Positions 17,002 through 27,381 of a stretch of 55,195 bases of DNA are shown here, piece after piece (position 1 is the stretch's first letter; each line of letters begins with the position of its first letter). Position numbers and translations under genes: made by a program. Source of the DNA: an uncultured Pelagibacteraceae bacterium (GTDB taxonomy: Bacteria > Pseudomonadota > Alphaproteobacteria > Pelagibacterales > AG-422-B15). The notes beneath the pieces were generated by a model. That model did no database searches. It worked only from the letters and a program-made list of their open reading frames with translations, and was not told the DNA's origin. The DNA is taken from the NCBI GenBank assembly GCA_902517885.1, contig CABYDZ010000006.1:1-55195 (forward strand). Direction: 5' to 3'.

Positions 17002-18283
17002 TAAAAATATCCATCATCCTCTGCATAGCGCTAATTGTTACCAATAATGGCATTCTAAATAATCTACCCCCAGGAAAATTTCTATGCTTAATCTTTTCGA
17101 AAGCTTCCATTTCACTAGTTTTACCAGATGCAATATTCTCAGCCAAAATTTTACCGGCAATACCAGTAAATGCAACACCATGCCCTGAAAAGCCTTGAGC
17201 ATAAAATATCTTTTCATTTATCATTCCTATATCAGGAACTCTGTTGACCGTAATAGCAATTAATCCACCCCAAATATAATCAACTTTTATATTTTTAAGT
17301 TGTGGAAATACTCTATTTAACTGTTTTTTTGTTCTTTTCTTTAACCCCTCTACATTTTTAAGAGAATAGCCTACAGCTCCTCCAAAAATCATTCTCTTAC
17401 TTTCTGAAAGCCTATAATAATTAAGGTCAAAGTTAGTATCGCTGACACAATAATCATTAGGTAGAATGTTTTGCTGCAAATCAATATTAAGAGGTTCTGT
17501 ACAAACAATATATGTTTCACAAGGCATGACTTTATTTTCGATACCGAGGTTTAAACCTTCAATATAGGCATTGCAACATACAGCTATTTTTTTTGCATTA
17601 ACTTTTCCATTTTTGGTTAATACTTCAATTTCAGTACTATTTTGCAATATTTTTTTCGCTGGAGAACTCTCATACACCTTAACACCTAATGAAAGTGCAG
17701 CATTCATTAATCCAATGGCGTATTTTAACGGATGTAGATGCCCCGCTCCCCTATCTAGTATTCCTCCATAGTAAAGTGAAGATCCAATTTCATGATCGAC
17801 TGTAGCTTTGTCAAGAACTTCAAGCTTATCATAATTATAAGTTTTTAATTTATATTTCAGATCATTTTCATACTCTTTGAATTTTGATAAACTGGTGGCT
17901 GCGTGTATTCCACCACTCTTCTTATCACATTCAATATTAAAGTTTTTTATTCTTTTATCGATAAGATCAACTGCTGCTTGTGATATGTTCCATAGCTGCA
18001 TTGCGTGTTTAAGGCCATATTTTTTTTCAATACCATCAATTCCCCATGCAACATCATTCCAAATTTGGCCACCATTTCTACCTGAAGCTCCCCAACCTAT
18101 AATATTTTGTTCTAATAAAATTACTTTAAGTCCTCGCTCGGCAGCTTCGATTGCAGTTGACAGCCCCGAGAAACCACCTCCTATTACACACAGGTCACAT
18201 TTGTGGTCATCAATTAAAGTTGGAAGAGCATCTTTTTGCTGACTAAGGCTTGTTGCATAATAACTATTAGGATATTGAGACAT
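16994..18283 (-). CDS. FAD-dependent amine oxidase, PuuB-like (gamma-glutamylputrescine oxidase family)
   Basis: A DAO-family flavoenzyme of 429 residues. The N-terminal dinucleotide-binding motif is CVIGGGFSGLSTAIEAAERG, and the GWGASGRNGGQ segment is characteristic of PuuB-type oxidases. The C-terminal GGLIAITVNRVPDIG and FYAQGFSGHGVAFTGIAGK complete the FAD site. It probably oxidises a primary or secondary amine to an aldehyde. A PuuC-like aldehyde dehydrogenase lies at 39506, but no gamma-glutamylputrescine synthetase is in the window, so the substrate remains open. Confidence 0.88.
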   Translation of the reverse strand: MSQYPNSYYATSLSQQKDALPTLIDDHKCDLCVIGGGFSGLSTAIEAAERGLKVILLEQNIIGWGASGRNGGQIWNDVAWGIDGIEKKYGLKHAMQLWNISQAAVDLIDKRIKNFNIECDKKSGGIHAATSLSKFKEYENDLKYKLKTYNYDKLEVLDKATVDHEIGSSLYYGGILDRGAGHLHPLKYAIGLMNAALSLGVKVYESSPAKKILQNSTEIEVLTKNGKVNAKKIAVCCNAYIEGLNLGIENKVMPCETYIVCTEPLNIDLQQNILPNDYCVSDTNFDLNYYRLSESKRMIFGGAVGYSLKNVEGLKKRTKKQLNRVFPQLKNIKVDYIWGGLIAITVNRVPDIGMINEKIFYAQGFSGHGVAFTGIAGKILAENIASGKTSEMEAFEKIKHRNFPGGRLFRMPLLVTISAMQRMMDIFNV

Positions 18284-18303
18284 TAAATAAAATTAAGTTA
18301 ACT

Positions 18304-20508
18304 TTAGATTTTAGTGTGTAAATTCTTTGGCTCAATTCTACCTGCTTGAGCCCTCTTACCAAGCCATTTCTTTAGATCTTTAGCAGATAATAAAACTTTT
18401 TTAGACCTTTCATTGATTATTCCTTCATTTGAGTCTGCACAAAATGCGTTAAGAGTTTTTCCTGACTTGAATTTTTGAAGTGTAACACCTCGTCCCTTTT
18501 GCATATTAGGTATTTCTGAACTATTGAAAGCTAATAATTTAAGTGATTTTTTTTCACCACTAATAGACACAATCAAATCTCCTTTTTTCTCTGCACATGA
18601 TACTGCTCGATCATTATCCCTTAAATTCATAACTTTCTTACCTGATTTTGTAGATGCAATGAAGTCATTTGAATTAACAAAAAAACCTTTACCAGCAGAG
18701 CTGGTTATTAAAAATTCTTTATCTTGCTCATAAATCTTAAAGAATAAAACCTCTTCGTTGTCATTTTTGTCAATTAACAAACTTATTGGATCACCAAACC
18801 CTCTACCAGATGAAACTCTAGAGCAATTTATGGTATAAAACTTACCTAAAGTAGAAAATACAACCAATTTATTATTACTCTTACACTTAACAATAAACTT
18901 TTCACTATCGCCTTCTTTATACTTAACAGACGAGTAGTCATCCTGATGACCTTTGATTGATTTTACCCAACCGTTTTTAGATAACAATACTGTTACCGGT
19001 TCCTTTGAGTCAAATTCCTCTAGAGAATAATCAAGTTCCTGATACACATCATTAATTACAGTTCTTCTTTCAGCAAAAGAATTTATTTTTTTAAATACTT
19101 CTAAACTTTCATTGAATTCTTTGTTTAATATTTTACTTTGGTTGCTCTTTGACTTTAAAATCTGATTTAATTCTTTTTTATAATTTAATAAATCTTGATA
19201 TTCATTCTTTATTTGCTTTTCCTCAAGTTTTTTTAACTGTCGTAATCGCATTGCTAGTATAGCCTCAGCTTGTTTTTTATTGATTTTAAATACAGTAATT
19301 AGTTTTTTTTCAGGATTAGTATCTGTTCTTATAATCTTAATTACCTTATTTAAATTACTGAAAACTATTAGGAAGCCTTTTAAGATCTCCAGCCTATTTT
19401 CAGTTTGCGTGAGACGATACTGGGTTCTTTTTTTTAAAACAACAAACCGATGATCAATAAATGCTTTTAAACTCTCTTTAAGTGAGAATAGCTTTGGCTC
19501 TAACTTACTATTTATTGCATTAAAATTAATAGCAAATCTAATTTCTAAATCCGAATTCTTACATAAATCCTCAAAAATTACTTCTGGCTTAAAGGTTCTA
19601 TTCTTTGGCACTAAAACAATTCTAATGTCCTCAGCAGACTCATCTTGTATCGCCTCAAGATAATTTATTTTTTTAGAATCAATTAATTCAGATACTCTCT
19701 CAATAATCTTTGACTTATTCACTTGATAAGGAATTTCATAAATTACTAATTGATACTGTCCTCTTCCTAGGTCTTCTTTTTTCCATTTTGCTCTTAGACG
19801 TATAGTCCCTCTTCCTTTTAAATAAGCTTCTCTGATAGCTGTCTTACTATCGACAATTTCACCTCCTGTTGGAAAATCAGGACCTGGTATAATATTTATT
19901 AATTGTGAGCTAGTGTAATTTGGATTTTTTAATAATTTTGTTAGAGCCGAAAATAATTCAATTATATTGTGTGGTGGAATATTTGTTGCCATACCCACTG
20001 CTATGCCTGAACTTCCATTTGCTAAAAGATTAGGAAAATATGACGGTAATACTATTGGCTCTAAATCTACTCCGTCATAAGTACTTATATAATCAATCGT
20101 TTCCTCTGATATATCTTGAATCATTAATTCAGCTAGCGCTGTTAGTCTTGCTTCTGTATATCTCATTGCCGCTGCATTATCGCCATCAATGTTTCCAAAG
20201 TTGCCTTGTCCATCAACTAATGGATAGCGAGTTGAGAAATCCTGAGCTAAACGAACAAGAGCTTCATATACTGATTGATCACCGTGAGGATGAAATTTAC
20301 CAATTACATCTCCCACTATTCTTGCTGATTTTTTATACCCTGAATTAGAACTTAATCTCAACTGATACATGGCATATAGAAGCCTTCTATGAACTGGTTT
20401 TAAGCCGTCCCTTATATCTGGAAGAGCTCGATGAGTAATTGTGGATAAAGCATAAGCAAGGTATTTCTCCTCCAAGGCTTCAGTAAAATTAATATTTTTT
20501 ATCTTCAT
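18304..20508 (-). CDS. parC: DNA topoisomerase IV subunit A
   Basis: The DNA-cleaving subunit of topoisomerase IV, for chromosome decatenation. The 734-residue protein has [23 protein letters not shown] at the N-terminus, [18 protein letters not shown], and the catalytic tyrosine in [11 protein letters not shown]. Coiled-coil arms follow in the middle. The C-terminal beta-pinwheel is shorter than in GyrA and lacks a clear GyrA box, which together with the parC-recO-era neighbourhood favours ParC over GyrA. It overlaps recO by 20 bp. Confidence 0.93.
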   Translation of the reverse strand: MKIKNINFTEALEEKYLAYALSTITHRALPDIRDGLKPVHRRLLYAMYQLRLSSNSGYKKSARIVGDVIGKFHPHGDQSVYEALVRLAQDFSTRYPLVDGQGNFGNIDGDNAAAMRYTEARLTALAELMIQDISEETIDYISTYDGVDLEPIVLPSYFPNLLANGSSGIAVGMATNIPPHNIIELFSALTKLLKNPNYTSSQLINIIPGPDFPTGGEIVDSKTAIREAYLKGRGTIRLRAKWKKEDLGRGQYQLVIYEIPYQVNKSKIIERVSELIDSKKINYLEAIQDESAEDIRIVLVPKNRTFKPEVIFEDLCKNSDLEIRFAINFNAINSKLEPKLFSLKESLKAFIDHRFVVLKKRTQYRLTQTENRLEILKGFLIVFSNLNKVIKIIRTDTNPEKKLITVFKINKKQAEAILAMRLRQLKKLEEKQIKNEYQDLLNYKKELNQILKSKSNQSKILNKEFNESLEVFKKINSFAERRTVINDVYQELDYSLEEFDSKEPVTVLLSKNGWVKSIKGHQDDYSSVKYKEGDSEKFIVKCKSNNKLVVFSTLGKFYTINCSRVSSGRGFGDPISLLIDKNDNEEVLFFKIYEQDKEFLITSSAGKGFFVNSNDFIASTKSGKKVMNLRDNDRAVSCAEKKGDLIVSISGEKKSLKLLAFNSSEIPNMQKGRGVTLQKFKSGKTLNAFCADSNEGIINERSKKVLLSAKDLKKWLGKRAQAGRIEPKNLHTKI

Positions 20509-21226
20509 TTATAAGTATATTCTTTAAATGATTCCTACTTTTAGGAAAGTTTAGATTATTTGGTTCATAAAAACGTTTTAAGAAAAAATATTCTGTAAGT
20601 ACCAAGGCATTTTTAATATCAGTTAAGGTAAGATCAATTGAGCTATCAATAAAAAATTCTGGCAATAAAAATAATTTGTCTTTAAAGCTTCCAGCGCCTT
20701 CCATTGTTACAGCTCTACCGCTACTAGGAGAAACGTATTTTAGTTTGTCTCTTCGCGCTGTTACAGCGCATTCAGATAAATCGAGACCATAACCAATTTC
20801 TGATAAAAGATCTAATTCCCAAAATATATAATTTTTTATCCAATCCTTTTTTCCACGAGATATATCTTTTATAAGTTTTAATGTTTTTTCGTATATAAGT
20901 ATATTTTGCTGCTTCTCAGCCATAGTTGAGATTATCATTGAACAAATCGTTGTAACTGCAAGAAGCTTCGCTCTTTGATTTAAAATATACGAAGACCACA
21001 TCTTTATAGGCTCAATTGTAAAATTACCCAAATGACTTTCTAATCTACCTGACCAATTAACATGTACCTCATTTCCTGGCTCAATTGTGGCTCTAAGATT
21101 CTTAGAATGAATTCCTCTTACTAAACCTTTATGTCTTCCATACTCATATGTAAATATTTCAAGTATATACGATTTTTCATTGTATTTACTGAATCCCAAA
21201 ATAAAGCCATCACCAGACCACCTCAT
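20489..21226 (-). CDS. recO: DNA repair protein RecO
   Basis: A recombination mediator that loads RecA with RecR. The 245-residue protein has an N-terminal OB fold ([33 protein letters not shown]) followed by a helical domain ([21 protein letters not shown]) and a C-terminal [18 protein letters not shown]. The Cys4 zinc site of some RecO proteins is missing, as in enterobacteria. It overlaps era by 4 bp and parC by 20 bp. Confidence 0.92.
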   Translation of the reverse strand: MRWSGDGFILGFSKYNEKSYILEIFTYEYGRHKGLVRGIHSKNLRATIEPGNEVHVNWSGRLESHLGNFTIEPIKMWSSYILNQRAKLLAVTTICSMIISTMAEKQQNILIYEKTLKLIKDISRGKKDWIKNYIFWELDLLSEIGYGLDLSECAVTARRDKLKYVSPSSGRAVTMEGAGSFKDKLFLLPEFFIDSSIDLTLTDIKNALVLTEYFFLKRFYEPNNLNFPKSRNHLKNILINEDKKY

Positions 21227-22071
21227 AGTTTTTTTTCACTAACTACTTTTACAAATAAAAATAAATGAATTTTTTTATTTTCATGTTTAGCTATTTCTTT
21301 TCTTGATGATGATCCTATTTCTTTCAACAAAGATCCTCGCTTGCCAATTACAATACTTTTATGTGATTTTCTTTTTACTTCTATTGTTTGAAATATTTTG
21401 ATTTCATTCTTTCTATTTTCGACTTTATCTGTGATAACATCACATTGATAGGGTATCTCTTTATGTATTTTGTCTAATATTTTCTCTCTTGTAACCTCTG
21501 AATAAAAAAGTTCTTTCTTGATCTGAACCTTATCTTTAGATTGATATTTAGATTCCTTAATTTTTAGATATTTATTAGATCTTTCTAGCAATCTTGATAC
21601 TCCATCACCATTAATGCTTGATACAGGGAAAATTTCCTGAATTAAATTTTCCTTAGAGTAAAAATTAATACTTTCTAAAACATCTTCATCGTTACATTTA
21701 TCTATTTTGTTTAGTACAAGGAAAATTTTCTGATCTATAATTTTATCTTTCAAAGATGATTGAATTCTTTTAAATTCTGTTTTCGTTTTTTTTGATATAT
21801 CTAGCACTAAATATATAATCACTGCATTGTCTATTTCTGCAAATGGAGATGAAACAACTTTGTTGCTTATTTTTTTCATAGATGCAAAAGTCCCAGGTGT
21901 ATCCTGTAAAATATATTCGAATTCTGATATATTTTTTGTTAATTTTTGATTGAACGTAGTCGATTGTTTCTTTCTAGAAACCAATGTCACTCTTCGTCCC
22001 ATGATCGAATTAACTAAAGTTGACTTTCCTGAATTAGTAGGACCTATTAAAACTATATTCCCGCTTTTCAT
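21223..22071 (-). CDS. era: GTPase Era
   Basis: An essential GTPase for 16S rRNA processing and 30S assembly. The 282-residue protein has G1 GPTNSGKSTLVN, G3 DTPG, G4 NKID and G5 SSINGDG, then a KH domain with IVIGKRGSLLKEIGSSSRKE. The Era switch segment is shortened relative to E. coli. It directly follows rnc (1-base junction) and overlaps recO, the classical rnc-era-recO order. Confidence 0.94.
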   Translation of the reverse strand: MKSGNIVLIGPTNSGKSTLVNSIMGRRVTLVSRKKQSTTFNQKLTKNISEFEYILQDTPGTFASMKKISNKVVSSPFAEIDNAVIIYLVLDISKKTKTEFKRIQSSLKDKIIDQKIFLVLNKIDKCNDEDVLESINFYSKENLIQEIFPVSSINGDGVSRLLERSNKYLKIKESKYQSKDKVQIKKELFYSEVTREKILDKIHKEIPYQCDVITDKVENRKNEIKIFQTIEVKRKSHKSIVIGKRGSLLKEIGSSSRKEIAKHENKKIHLFLFVKVVSEKKL

Positions 22072-22746
22072 TTATTGAATAATTTTATTTAATTGAATGA
22101 ATGACTCAGCTGCAAGTTTTTCTGCTTCTTTTATTGACCTAGCTTTACTAAAAGCCTTTTTATAATTCATAAATTTTAATTCTATTTCAAAAATTGGCTC
22201 ATGATCTGGACCTTCTTTAGATAAAGTCTTATATTCTGGAAGTTTTTTATATTTCTTTAATGTCCATTCTTGCAAAAAAGATTTTGGATCAATTAAATTT
22301 TGATTAATATTGTGAATATGCTCACGCCATAGTTCTAGAATCAATTTCTTTACTATGACGAAATCTGAGTCTCGATATACAGCGCCAAGAATTGACTCAC
22401 AAGCATTAGACAAGATGCTCTTCTTTTTATTACCTAAAGATGATCTTTCTGTACTCCCCAGCAATATGAAATCACCTAATGCTAGATTATTGGCAACCAT
22501 AAAACATGTATTTCTATTAACTAAACTACTAAGCATCTTATCTAAAGCACCTTCATCGGCACTAGGGTAATCTTTAATTAGTTTTTCAGCTATCGCTAGA
22601 CCCAATACACGATCACCTAAAAACTCAAGATTCTCATTATTAAGAGTTTTTTCAAAGCTTGAATGAGTCAAAGCTAATTTAAGTAGACTGATATCTTTAA
22701 ATTTATATTTAATTTTTTTTTCTAGTAATGATAAATCTCTTTCCAT
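22072..22746 (-). CDS. rnc: Ribonuclease III
   Basis: A double-stranded-RNA endonuclease for rRNA and mRNA processing. The 224-residue protein has the signature NENLEFLGDRVLGLAIAE (catalytic Glu/Asp), a second acidic site in NACESILGAVYRDSDF, and a dsRNA-binding domain from about residue 150 (DPKSFLQEWTLKKYKKLPEY to SIKEAEKLAAESFIQL). It follows lepB by 7 bp. Confidence 0.96.
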   Translation of the reverse strand: MERDLSLLEKKIKYKFKDISLLKLALTHSSFEKTLNNENLEFLGDRVLGLAIAEKLIKDYPSADEGALDKMLSSLVNRNTCFMVANNLALGDFILLGSTERSSLGNKKKSILSNACESILGAVYRDSDFVIVKKLILELWREHIHNINQNLIDPKSFLQEWTLKKYKKLPEYKTLSKEGPDHEPIFEIELKFMNYKKAFSKARSIKEAEKLAAESFIQLNKIIQ

Positions 22747-22753
22747 TGCTCAA

Positions 22754-23488
22754 CTAATTTATTAATTTCAGCAATCTATTAAATTGGATATCAAATGGCC
22801 ATTTCCAAAATTCAAGAATAGTTGATCCATCTTCTGTTGAAAAAAAAATTATTTGAGCCTTGCCTACTAACCTGTTGAATTCAACTGTACCCCAAAACCT
22901 ACTATCATTTGAATTGTCTCTATTATCACCCATAAAAAAATAATGGTTTTCTGGCACTACGAATTCCTTTGTATTATCGCCAGGAGATCCATCTAAATAA
23001 TTATAAATTTCGTAAGAAATGCCATTTGGTAAAGTTTCTTTTAAAACATTTATTTTTATTACTCTTCCATTTTTAAGAACTTTCGAATCCTTGCGGATAT
23101 TTTCATACTCAAGCAAGTTACTGTTAATAATCAAATTACCATTTCGAACTTCAATTCGATCCCCTGGTAGTCCAATCAATCTTTTAATATAATCTAAATT
23201 TGTATGTGGAGGCTTAAATATTATCACGTCACCCCTGTCTGGAACATTTGAGAATATTCGATTGGATATAGGACCTAAACTAAAAGGAAATGAATGCTTA
23301 CTGTAACCGTAATCAAATTTTGAAGCAAAAAGTCTGTCACCAACCAATAAATTTGGTTCCATTGATGAGGAAGGTATAAAAAATGGCTGTATTAAAAAGG
23401 TTCTAATAATCAATGCAATTACAAGTGCATAAAAAAGTGTTAACAAATTAGATTTGATCCAAGATGCATTTATTTTTTTATCAATCAT
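22754..23488 (-). CDS. lepB: Signal peptidase I
   Basis: A membrane serine protease that removes signal peptides of secreted proteins. The 244-residue protein has one N-terminal membrane segment (about residues 13-32), catalytic Ser42 (PSSSMEPNLLVGD) and general-base Lys102 (YIKRLIGLPGDRIE). The C-terminal box is FFMGDNRDNSNDSRFWG. It has the alphaproteobacterial layout with a single anchor, and lies between acpS and rnc. Confidence 0.96.
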   Translation of the reverse strand: MIDKKINASWIKSNLLTLFYALVIALIIRTFLIQPFFIPSSSMEPNLLVGDRLFASKFDYGYSKHSFPFSLGPISNRIFSNVPDRGDVIIFKPPHTNLDYIKRLIGLPGDRIEVRNGNLIINSNLLEYENIRKDSKVLKNGRVIKINVLKETLPNGISYEIYNYLDGSPGDNTKEFVVPENHYFFMGDNRDNSNDSRFWGTVEFNRLVGKAQIIFFSTEDGSTILEFWKWPFDIQFNRLLKLIN

Positions 23489-23492
23489 TGTG

Positions 23493-23873
23493 CTAATTAA
23501 TAGTTACAATTGCTTGTGCATATGGAAATTCGTCAGTAATTGACAAATTGATAGTATAATCATTGTCTAAAACTAAATTTAATAAATGTAATTTCGATTT
23601 TCCGTGAAACTCAAGAGTCGGCTTGCCCGATGGTTCATTTACAATTTCTAAATCTCGCCAATAGACTCCTTTGCGGAAACCAGTGCCTAGTGCCTTAGCT
23701 GCTGCTTCTTTTGCAGCAAATCTCTTTGCGTAACAGGAGACACTTTGTTTTCTTTTTTCACACTTTTTAATTTCATTATCTGTAAATATTCTCTTCTTAA
23801 ACCGATCACCAAATCTGGCTATAGTTTTATCTATTCGGCGTATATCAATTAAATCTGAACCAATGCCTTTCAT
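23493..23873 (-). CDS. acpS: Holo-[acyl-carrier-protein] synthase
   Basis: Transfers 4'-phosphopantetheine from CoA to ACP. The 126-residue protein has the normal length, with GIGSDLIDIRRID at the N-terminus and the metal-binding helix CYAKRFAAKEAAAKALG, followed by RKGVYWRDLEIVN and SGKPTLEFHG. It follows pdxJ by one codon boundary with no spacer. Confidence 0.96.
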   Translation of the reverse strand: MKGIGSDLIDIRRIDKTIARFGDRFKKRIFTDNEIKKCEKRKQSVSCYAKRFAAKEAAAKALGTGFRKGVYWRDLEIVNEPSGKPTLEFHGKSKLHLLNLVLDNDYTINLSITDEFPYAQAIVTIN

Positions 23874-24611
23874 TTATGAACCTCTATTTTCTTTTATAAG
23901 AACTTTTAGTTTACTAACAGTTTCCCCTAATCCAGAAAATATAGCTTCGGCTATTATAAAATGGCCAATATTAAATTCCTTTACTTCAGGTATTTTTGCC
24001 AATTCGGCTATTGAGTCAAAAGTAATCCCATGACCTATATGAACTTCTAATCCTAAATTATCAGCTAATTGAGAGGCCTTTTTTATTCTTTCTAAATCAT
24101 CTTCAAAATCGTGAGAATTTTCTATTTTTCTACAAAACTCTCCTGCGTGAATTTCTACAATATCGGCTTGGATGTCTTTTGATGCAATAATTTGCTCTTC
24201 ATCAGCGTCAACAAATAATGACACTTTTATGCCACTCTGTTTTAGTTTTGGAATAATAGTATGAAGTAAATTATGATTTTTTTTAACATCGATGCCACCC
24301 TCTGTGGTTACTTCTTCTCGCTTCTCGGGAACAATACAGCATGCGTTTGGCTTTACTTTTAATGCTATGTCAAGCATTTCTAGTGTTGGGGCCATTTCAA
24401 AGTTTAATGGCAATGATATATTTGCTTTAAGTTCGAAAATATCTTCATCTTTTATGTGCCTTCTATCCTCGCGAAGATGAGCTGTAATGCCATCGACGCC
24501 AAATTCTTCACATAGTTTTGCAGCTTTAACAGGACTTGGATAATTCTCTCCCCTTGCATTTCTTAAAGTTGCAACATGATCGATGTTTACTCCTAACCTT
24601 GGCAAATTCAT
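23874..24611 (-). CDS. pdxJ: Pyridoxine 5'-phosphate synthase
   Basis: The last ring-closing step of de novo vitamin B6 synthesis (the DXP-dependent route). The 245-residue protein has LGVNIDHVATLRNARG at the N-terminus, DGITAHLREDRRHI, CCIVPEKREEVTTEGG, and EIHAGEF. The C-terminal GHGITFDSIAELAKIPEVKEFNIGH is diagnostic. Coupling to acpS is the common bacterial order. Confidence 0.97.
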   Translation of the reverse strand: MNLPRLGVNIDHVATLRNARGENYPSPVKAAKLCEEFGVDGITAHLREDRRHIKDEDIFELKANISLPLNFEMAPTLEMLDIALKVKPNACCIVPEKREEVTTEGGIDVKKNHNLLHTIIPKLKQSGIKVSLFVDADEEQIIASKDIQADIVEIHAGEFCRKIENSHDFEDDLERIKKASQLADNLGLEVHIGHGITFDSIAELAKIPEVKEFNIGHFIIAEAIFSGLGETVSKLKVLIKENRGS

Positions 24612-24615
24612 AATA

Positions 24616-25200
24616 TCAAAATTTTCTGCTTCCTGGTTTAATTGCTGGAATATTGGCTAGTTCTTTAGGAAGGTTTTCTGGATCGAATATTGGGATATCA
24701 AGCTTTAGCAGTGATATAATATCAAAATTTTCAAATACTTCTTCTGTAGTCCTGTCAACTATTGACGCTATTCCTTTTAAGTTTACTTCCAGTAAATTTA
24801 TTTTATCAAGACACTCTTTGGTTGATTTGCCAGTAGTTATTACATCTTCAACGAATAAAATATTGCTTCCTTTTTTTAAATCAAAACCCCTTCTTAATTC
24901 AAATTCATTTTCTGACCGCTCATAGAATATGAAATCACATCCTAAAGTTTGGGCAAGTTGATATCCGACTAAAACCCCTCCTAAAGCAGGTGAAACTATA
25001 CAATCAATTTTAGTCTCTATCTTTTTGAGAATTTTATTTTTAAGTTCTTCACAAACAGTTACGCCATCGTTGGGGCTAACAAATAGCTTTGAACATTGAA
25101 AATACATTTTAGATCTTTTTCCTGACGAAAGAATAAAGTGACCATGTTGTAGAGCTCCAGACTTTTCAAAAAAACTGATAATTTCTTTTTCATTTTTCAT
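24616..25200 (-). CDS. pyrE: Orotate phosphoribosyltransferase
   Basis: Makes OMP from orotate and PRPP in pyrimidine synthesis. The 194-residue protein has GHFILSSGKRSKMYFQC near the N-terminus, CIVSPALGGVLVGYQLA, and the PRPP-binding motif ILFVEDVITTGKSTKEC. It belongs to the shorter PyrE subgroup. It overlaps the end of the upstream rsh gene by 4 bp. Confidence 0.95.
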   Translation of the reverse strand: MKNEKEIISFFEKSGALQHGHFILSSGKRSKMYFQCSKLFVSPNDGVTVCEELKNKILKKIETKIDCIVSPALGGVLVGYQLAQTLGCDFIFYERSENEFELRRGFDLKKGSNILFVEDVITTGKSTKECLDKINLLEVNLKGIASIVDRTTEEVFENFDIISLLKLDIPIFDPENLPKELANIPAIKPGSRKF

Positions 25201-27326
25201 AGATCTAGCAACAATCTATTTACTGAACTCACATTCTCTACTTCAGCAAGAACATTTATTATTTTATCAAGATGCACTAAGTCATGTACGTCAATTACAA
25301 AAATCATATCAAAAAAGTCTTCACCTTTTTCTGATATATTTAAATGTGTAATATTTCCTTTTTCAGTTCCAACAATAGTAGCGAGAGTTCCAAGAGACCC
25401 TGGTTCGTTTTTCACAGAAACTTTAATTCTAGAAGAAAAAAATTGCTCTGGATCAACGTCTTTCCAGGACGCTGAAATCCAATCTTCTTTTTTATATTCT
25501 TTATCAATTGCATTGCATTGATTTGAATGAATGAAAATACCTGAGTCTTCAGATGTAATTCCTATAATATTTTCATGTGGTAACGGGAAACAACACTCAG
25601 CAAAATGAATTGCTACACCTGGTTGAAAATCACTTATTTCGAGGGGAGTTTTATCCAGTGAATTCGTTTTTCTATATCGAGAGAAAAATGATAAACGCGA
25701 TTTTGATTTTAGCTTTTCAAGTTCTCTGGGTCTAATATTGCCCTTTCCAATGGATATTAAAAAATCGTCAGGGTTTTTTCTATTGAATTTCTTTGAATAA
25801 CCCTCCAGCTCTGTAGTAGATATATCTGCATCCTTTTTTAAAATTTTTTGTAAGATTTTCATTCCTAAAGTAACAAACTCATCTTTTTCCTGTTTTTTAA
25901 AAAATCTTTTTATTGATGATTGAGCTTTTGCAGTCGTAACAATATTTTCCCAGGTTTCTGATGGAGATGGATTTTTAGATGTTAAAATTTCAATTTCATC
26001 ACCATTTTGTAATTTCGTATATAATGGCTTTGGTTTACCATTAATCTTACATCCCACACACCTATTCCCAATTTCTGAATGCAATGCATATGCAAAATCA
26101 ATTGAATTTGAATTTGAAGGCAGATGAATTAGATCTCCTTTTGGCGTGAAACAAAATACCTGATCTTGAAACATTTCTAATTTAGTTGCTTCCATTAACT
26201 CCTCAGATGATCCGCCACTATCGAGTATTTCGACTAGATCTCTCAGCCAAGTCACATTTACAGGGTCTGATGAGGAATTATCAATTAGGTTATAATTTTC
26301 TTTATAACTCCAATGTGCAGCGATGCCTTTATCAGCTACAACATCCATTTCTGTAGTTCTAATTTGCAACTCAACACGTTGTCTTTCTGGGCCTACAATT
26401 GTTGAATGAATTGACTGATAATTATTTATTTTAGGGGTAGAAATATAGTCTTTAAAGGAACCAGGGACCGCAGACCAGCGATTATGTATTATTCCCAAAA
26501 TTCGATAGCAATCATCAATGCTTTTGGTAACAATTCTGAAGGCAAAAATATCTGAAAGTTGCCTAAAGGCGATTTGCTTATTTTGCATTTTATTCCAAAC
26601 AGAGTATAACTTTTTTTCGCGTCCAATTATTTCATAGCTAATTTGGTTTTTGCTTAATAATTCTCCAATTCGTGATTTGATCTTATCGGTAAGATTGGAT
26701 TTATCTTTCTTTAGATACTCTATACGAGTTGATAAAGATGAATAAGCTGATGGATTTAAAATTTGAAATGATAAATCTTCCAACTCATCCTTAAATTCGT
26801 GCATGCCTAATCTTCCAGCTAATGGAGCATAGATTTCAAGTGTTTCAGATGCTATTCTGTGCCTTCTTTTTTCTTGTGGAATAAATTGGATAGTTCTCAT
26901 GTTGTGCAAACGATCAGCTAACTTTACGAGCAATACTCTTATATCTTTTGACATTGCTAGAATAAGTTTTCGAAAGTTTTCAGCCTGAAATTTATTTTCA
27001 GTATAAGTTTCAATTTTTGATAGCTTTGTAACACCATTTACTAAAACAGCTACTTCATCTCCAAACTTTTCTTTAATTTCATGCTCAGTTGCGAGAGTAT
27101 CTTCTAAAGTATCATGCAATAAGCCTGTGATTATAGTTGATGTATCTAATTTTAAATTTAACAAAATATCAGCTACTGCTACTGGGTGAGAAATATATGG
27201 ATCGCCTGAATATCTTTTTTGGCTTTTATGCGATTCAAGAGCAAATTGATAAGCCTCTTCGATTAGCTTTGAATTCAAGCCAAAACTACTTTTTTCAGAT
27301 CTATCTAGCAGTTCGATTTTGCTCAT
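25197..27326 (-). CDS. rsh: Bifunctional (p)ppGpp synthetase/hydrolase
   Basis: Controls the stringent response. The 709-residue protein has the RelA/SpoT order: HD hydrolase domain with intact HDTLEDT (about residues 67-75), a synthetase domain (GREKKLYSVWNKMQ to YQSIHSTIVGPERQRVELQIRT), a TGS domain (FTPKGDLIHLPSNSNSIDFAYALHSEIG) and a C-terminal ACT domain (KVSVKNEPGSLGTLATIVG). Both catalytic domains look intact. rpoZ, often just upstream in Alphaproteobacteria, is absent here. Confidence 0.96.
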   Translation of the reverse strand: MSKIELLDRSEKSSFGLNSKLIEEAYQFALESHKSQKRYSGDPYISHPVAVADILLNLKLDTSTIITGLLHDTLEDTLATEHEIKEKFGDEVAVLVNGVTKLSKIETYTENKFQAENFRKLILAMSKDIRVLLVKLADRLHNMRTIQFIPQEKRRHRIASETLEIYAPLAGRLGMHEFKDELEDLSFQILNPSAYSSLSTRIEYLKKDKSNLTDKIKSRIGELLSKNQISYEIIGREKKLYSVWNKMQNKQIAFRQLSDIFAFRIVTKSIDDCYRILGIIHNRWSAVPGSFKDYISTPKINNYQSIHSTIVGPERQRVELQIRTTEMDVVADKGIAAHWSYKENYNLIDNSSSDPVNVTWLRDLVEILDSGGSSEELMEATKLEMFQDQVFCFTPKGDLIHLPSNSNSIDFAYALHSEIGNRCVGCKINGKPKPLYTKLQNGDEIEILTSKNPSPSETWENIVTTAKAQSSIKRFFKKQEKDEFVTLGMKILQKILKKDADISTTELEGYSKKFNRKNPDDFLISIGKGNIRPRELEKLKSKSRLSFFSRYRKTNSLDKTPLEISDFQPGVAIHFAECCFPLPHENIIGITSEDSGIFIHSNQCNAIDKEYKKEDWISASWKDVDPEQFFSSRIKVSVKNEPGSLGTLATIVGTEKGNITHLNISEKGEDFFDMIFVIDVHDLVHLDKIINVLAEVENVSSVNRLLLDL

Positions 27327-27381
27327 AATGCACTTTTAATCATACATTATTCATGAAGTGAAGTATTAAATAATTCCCCGA

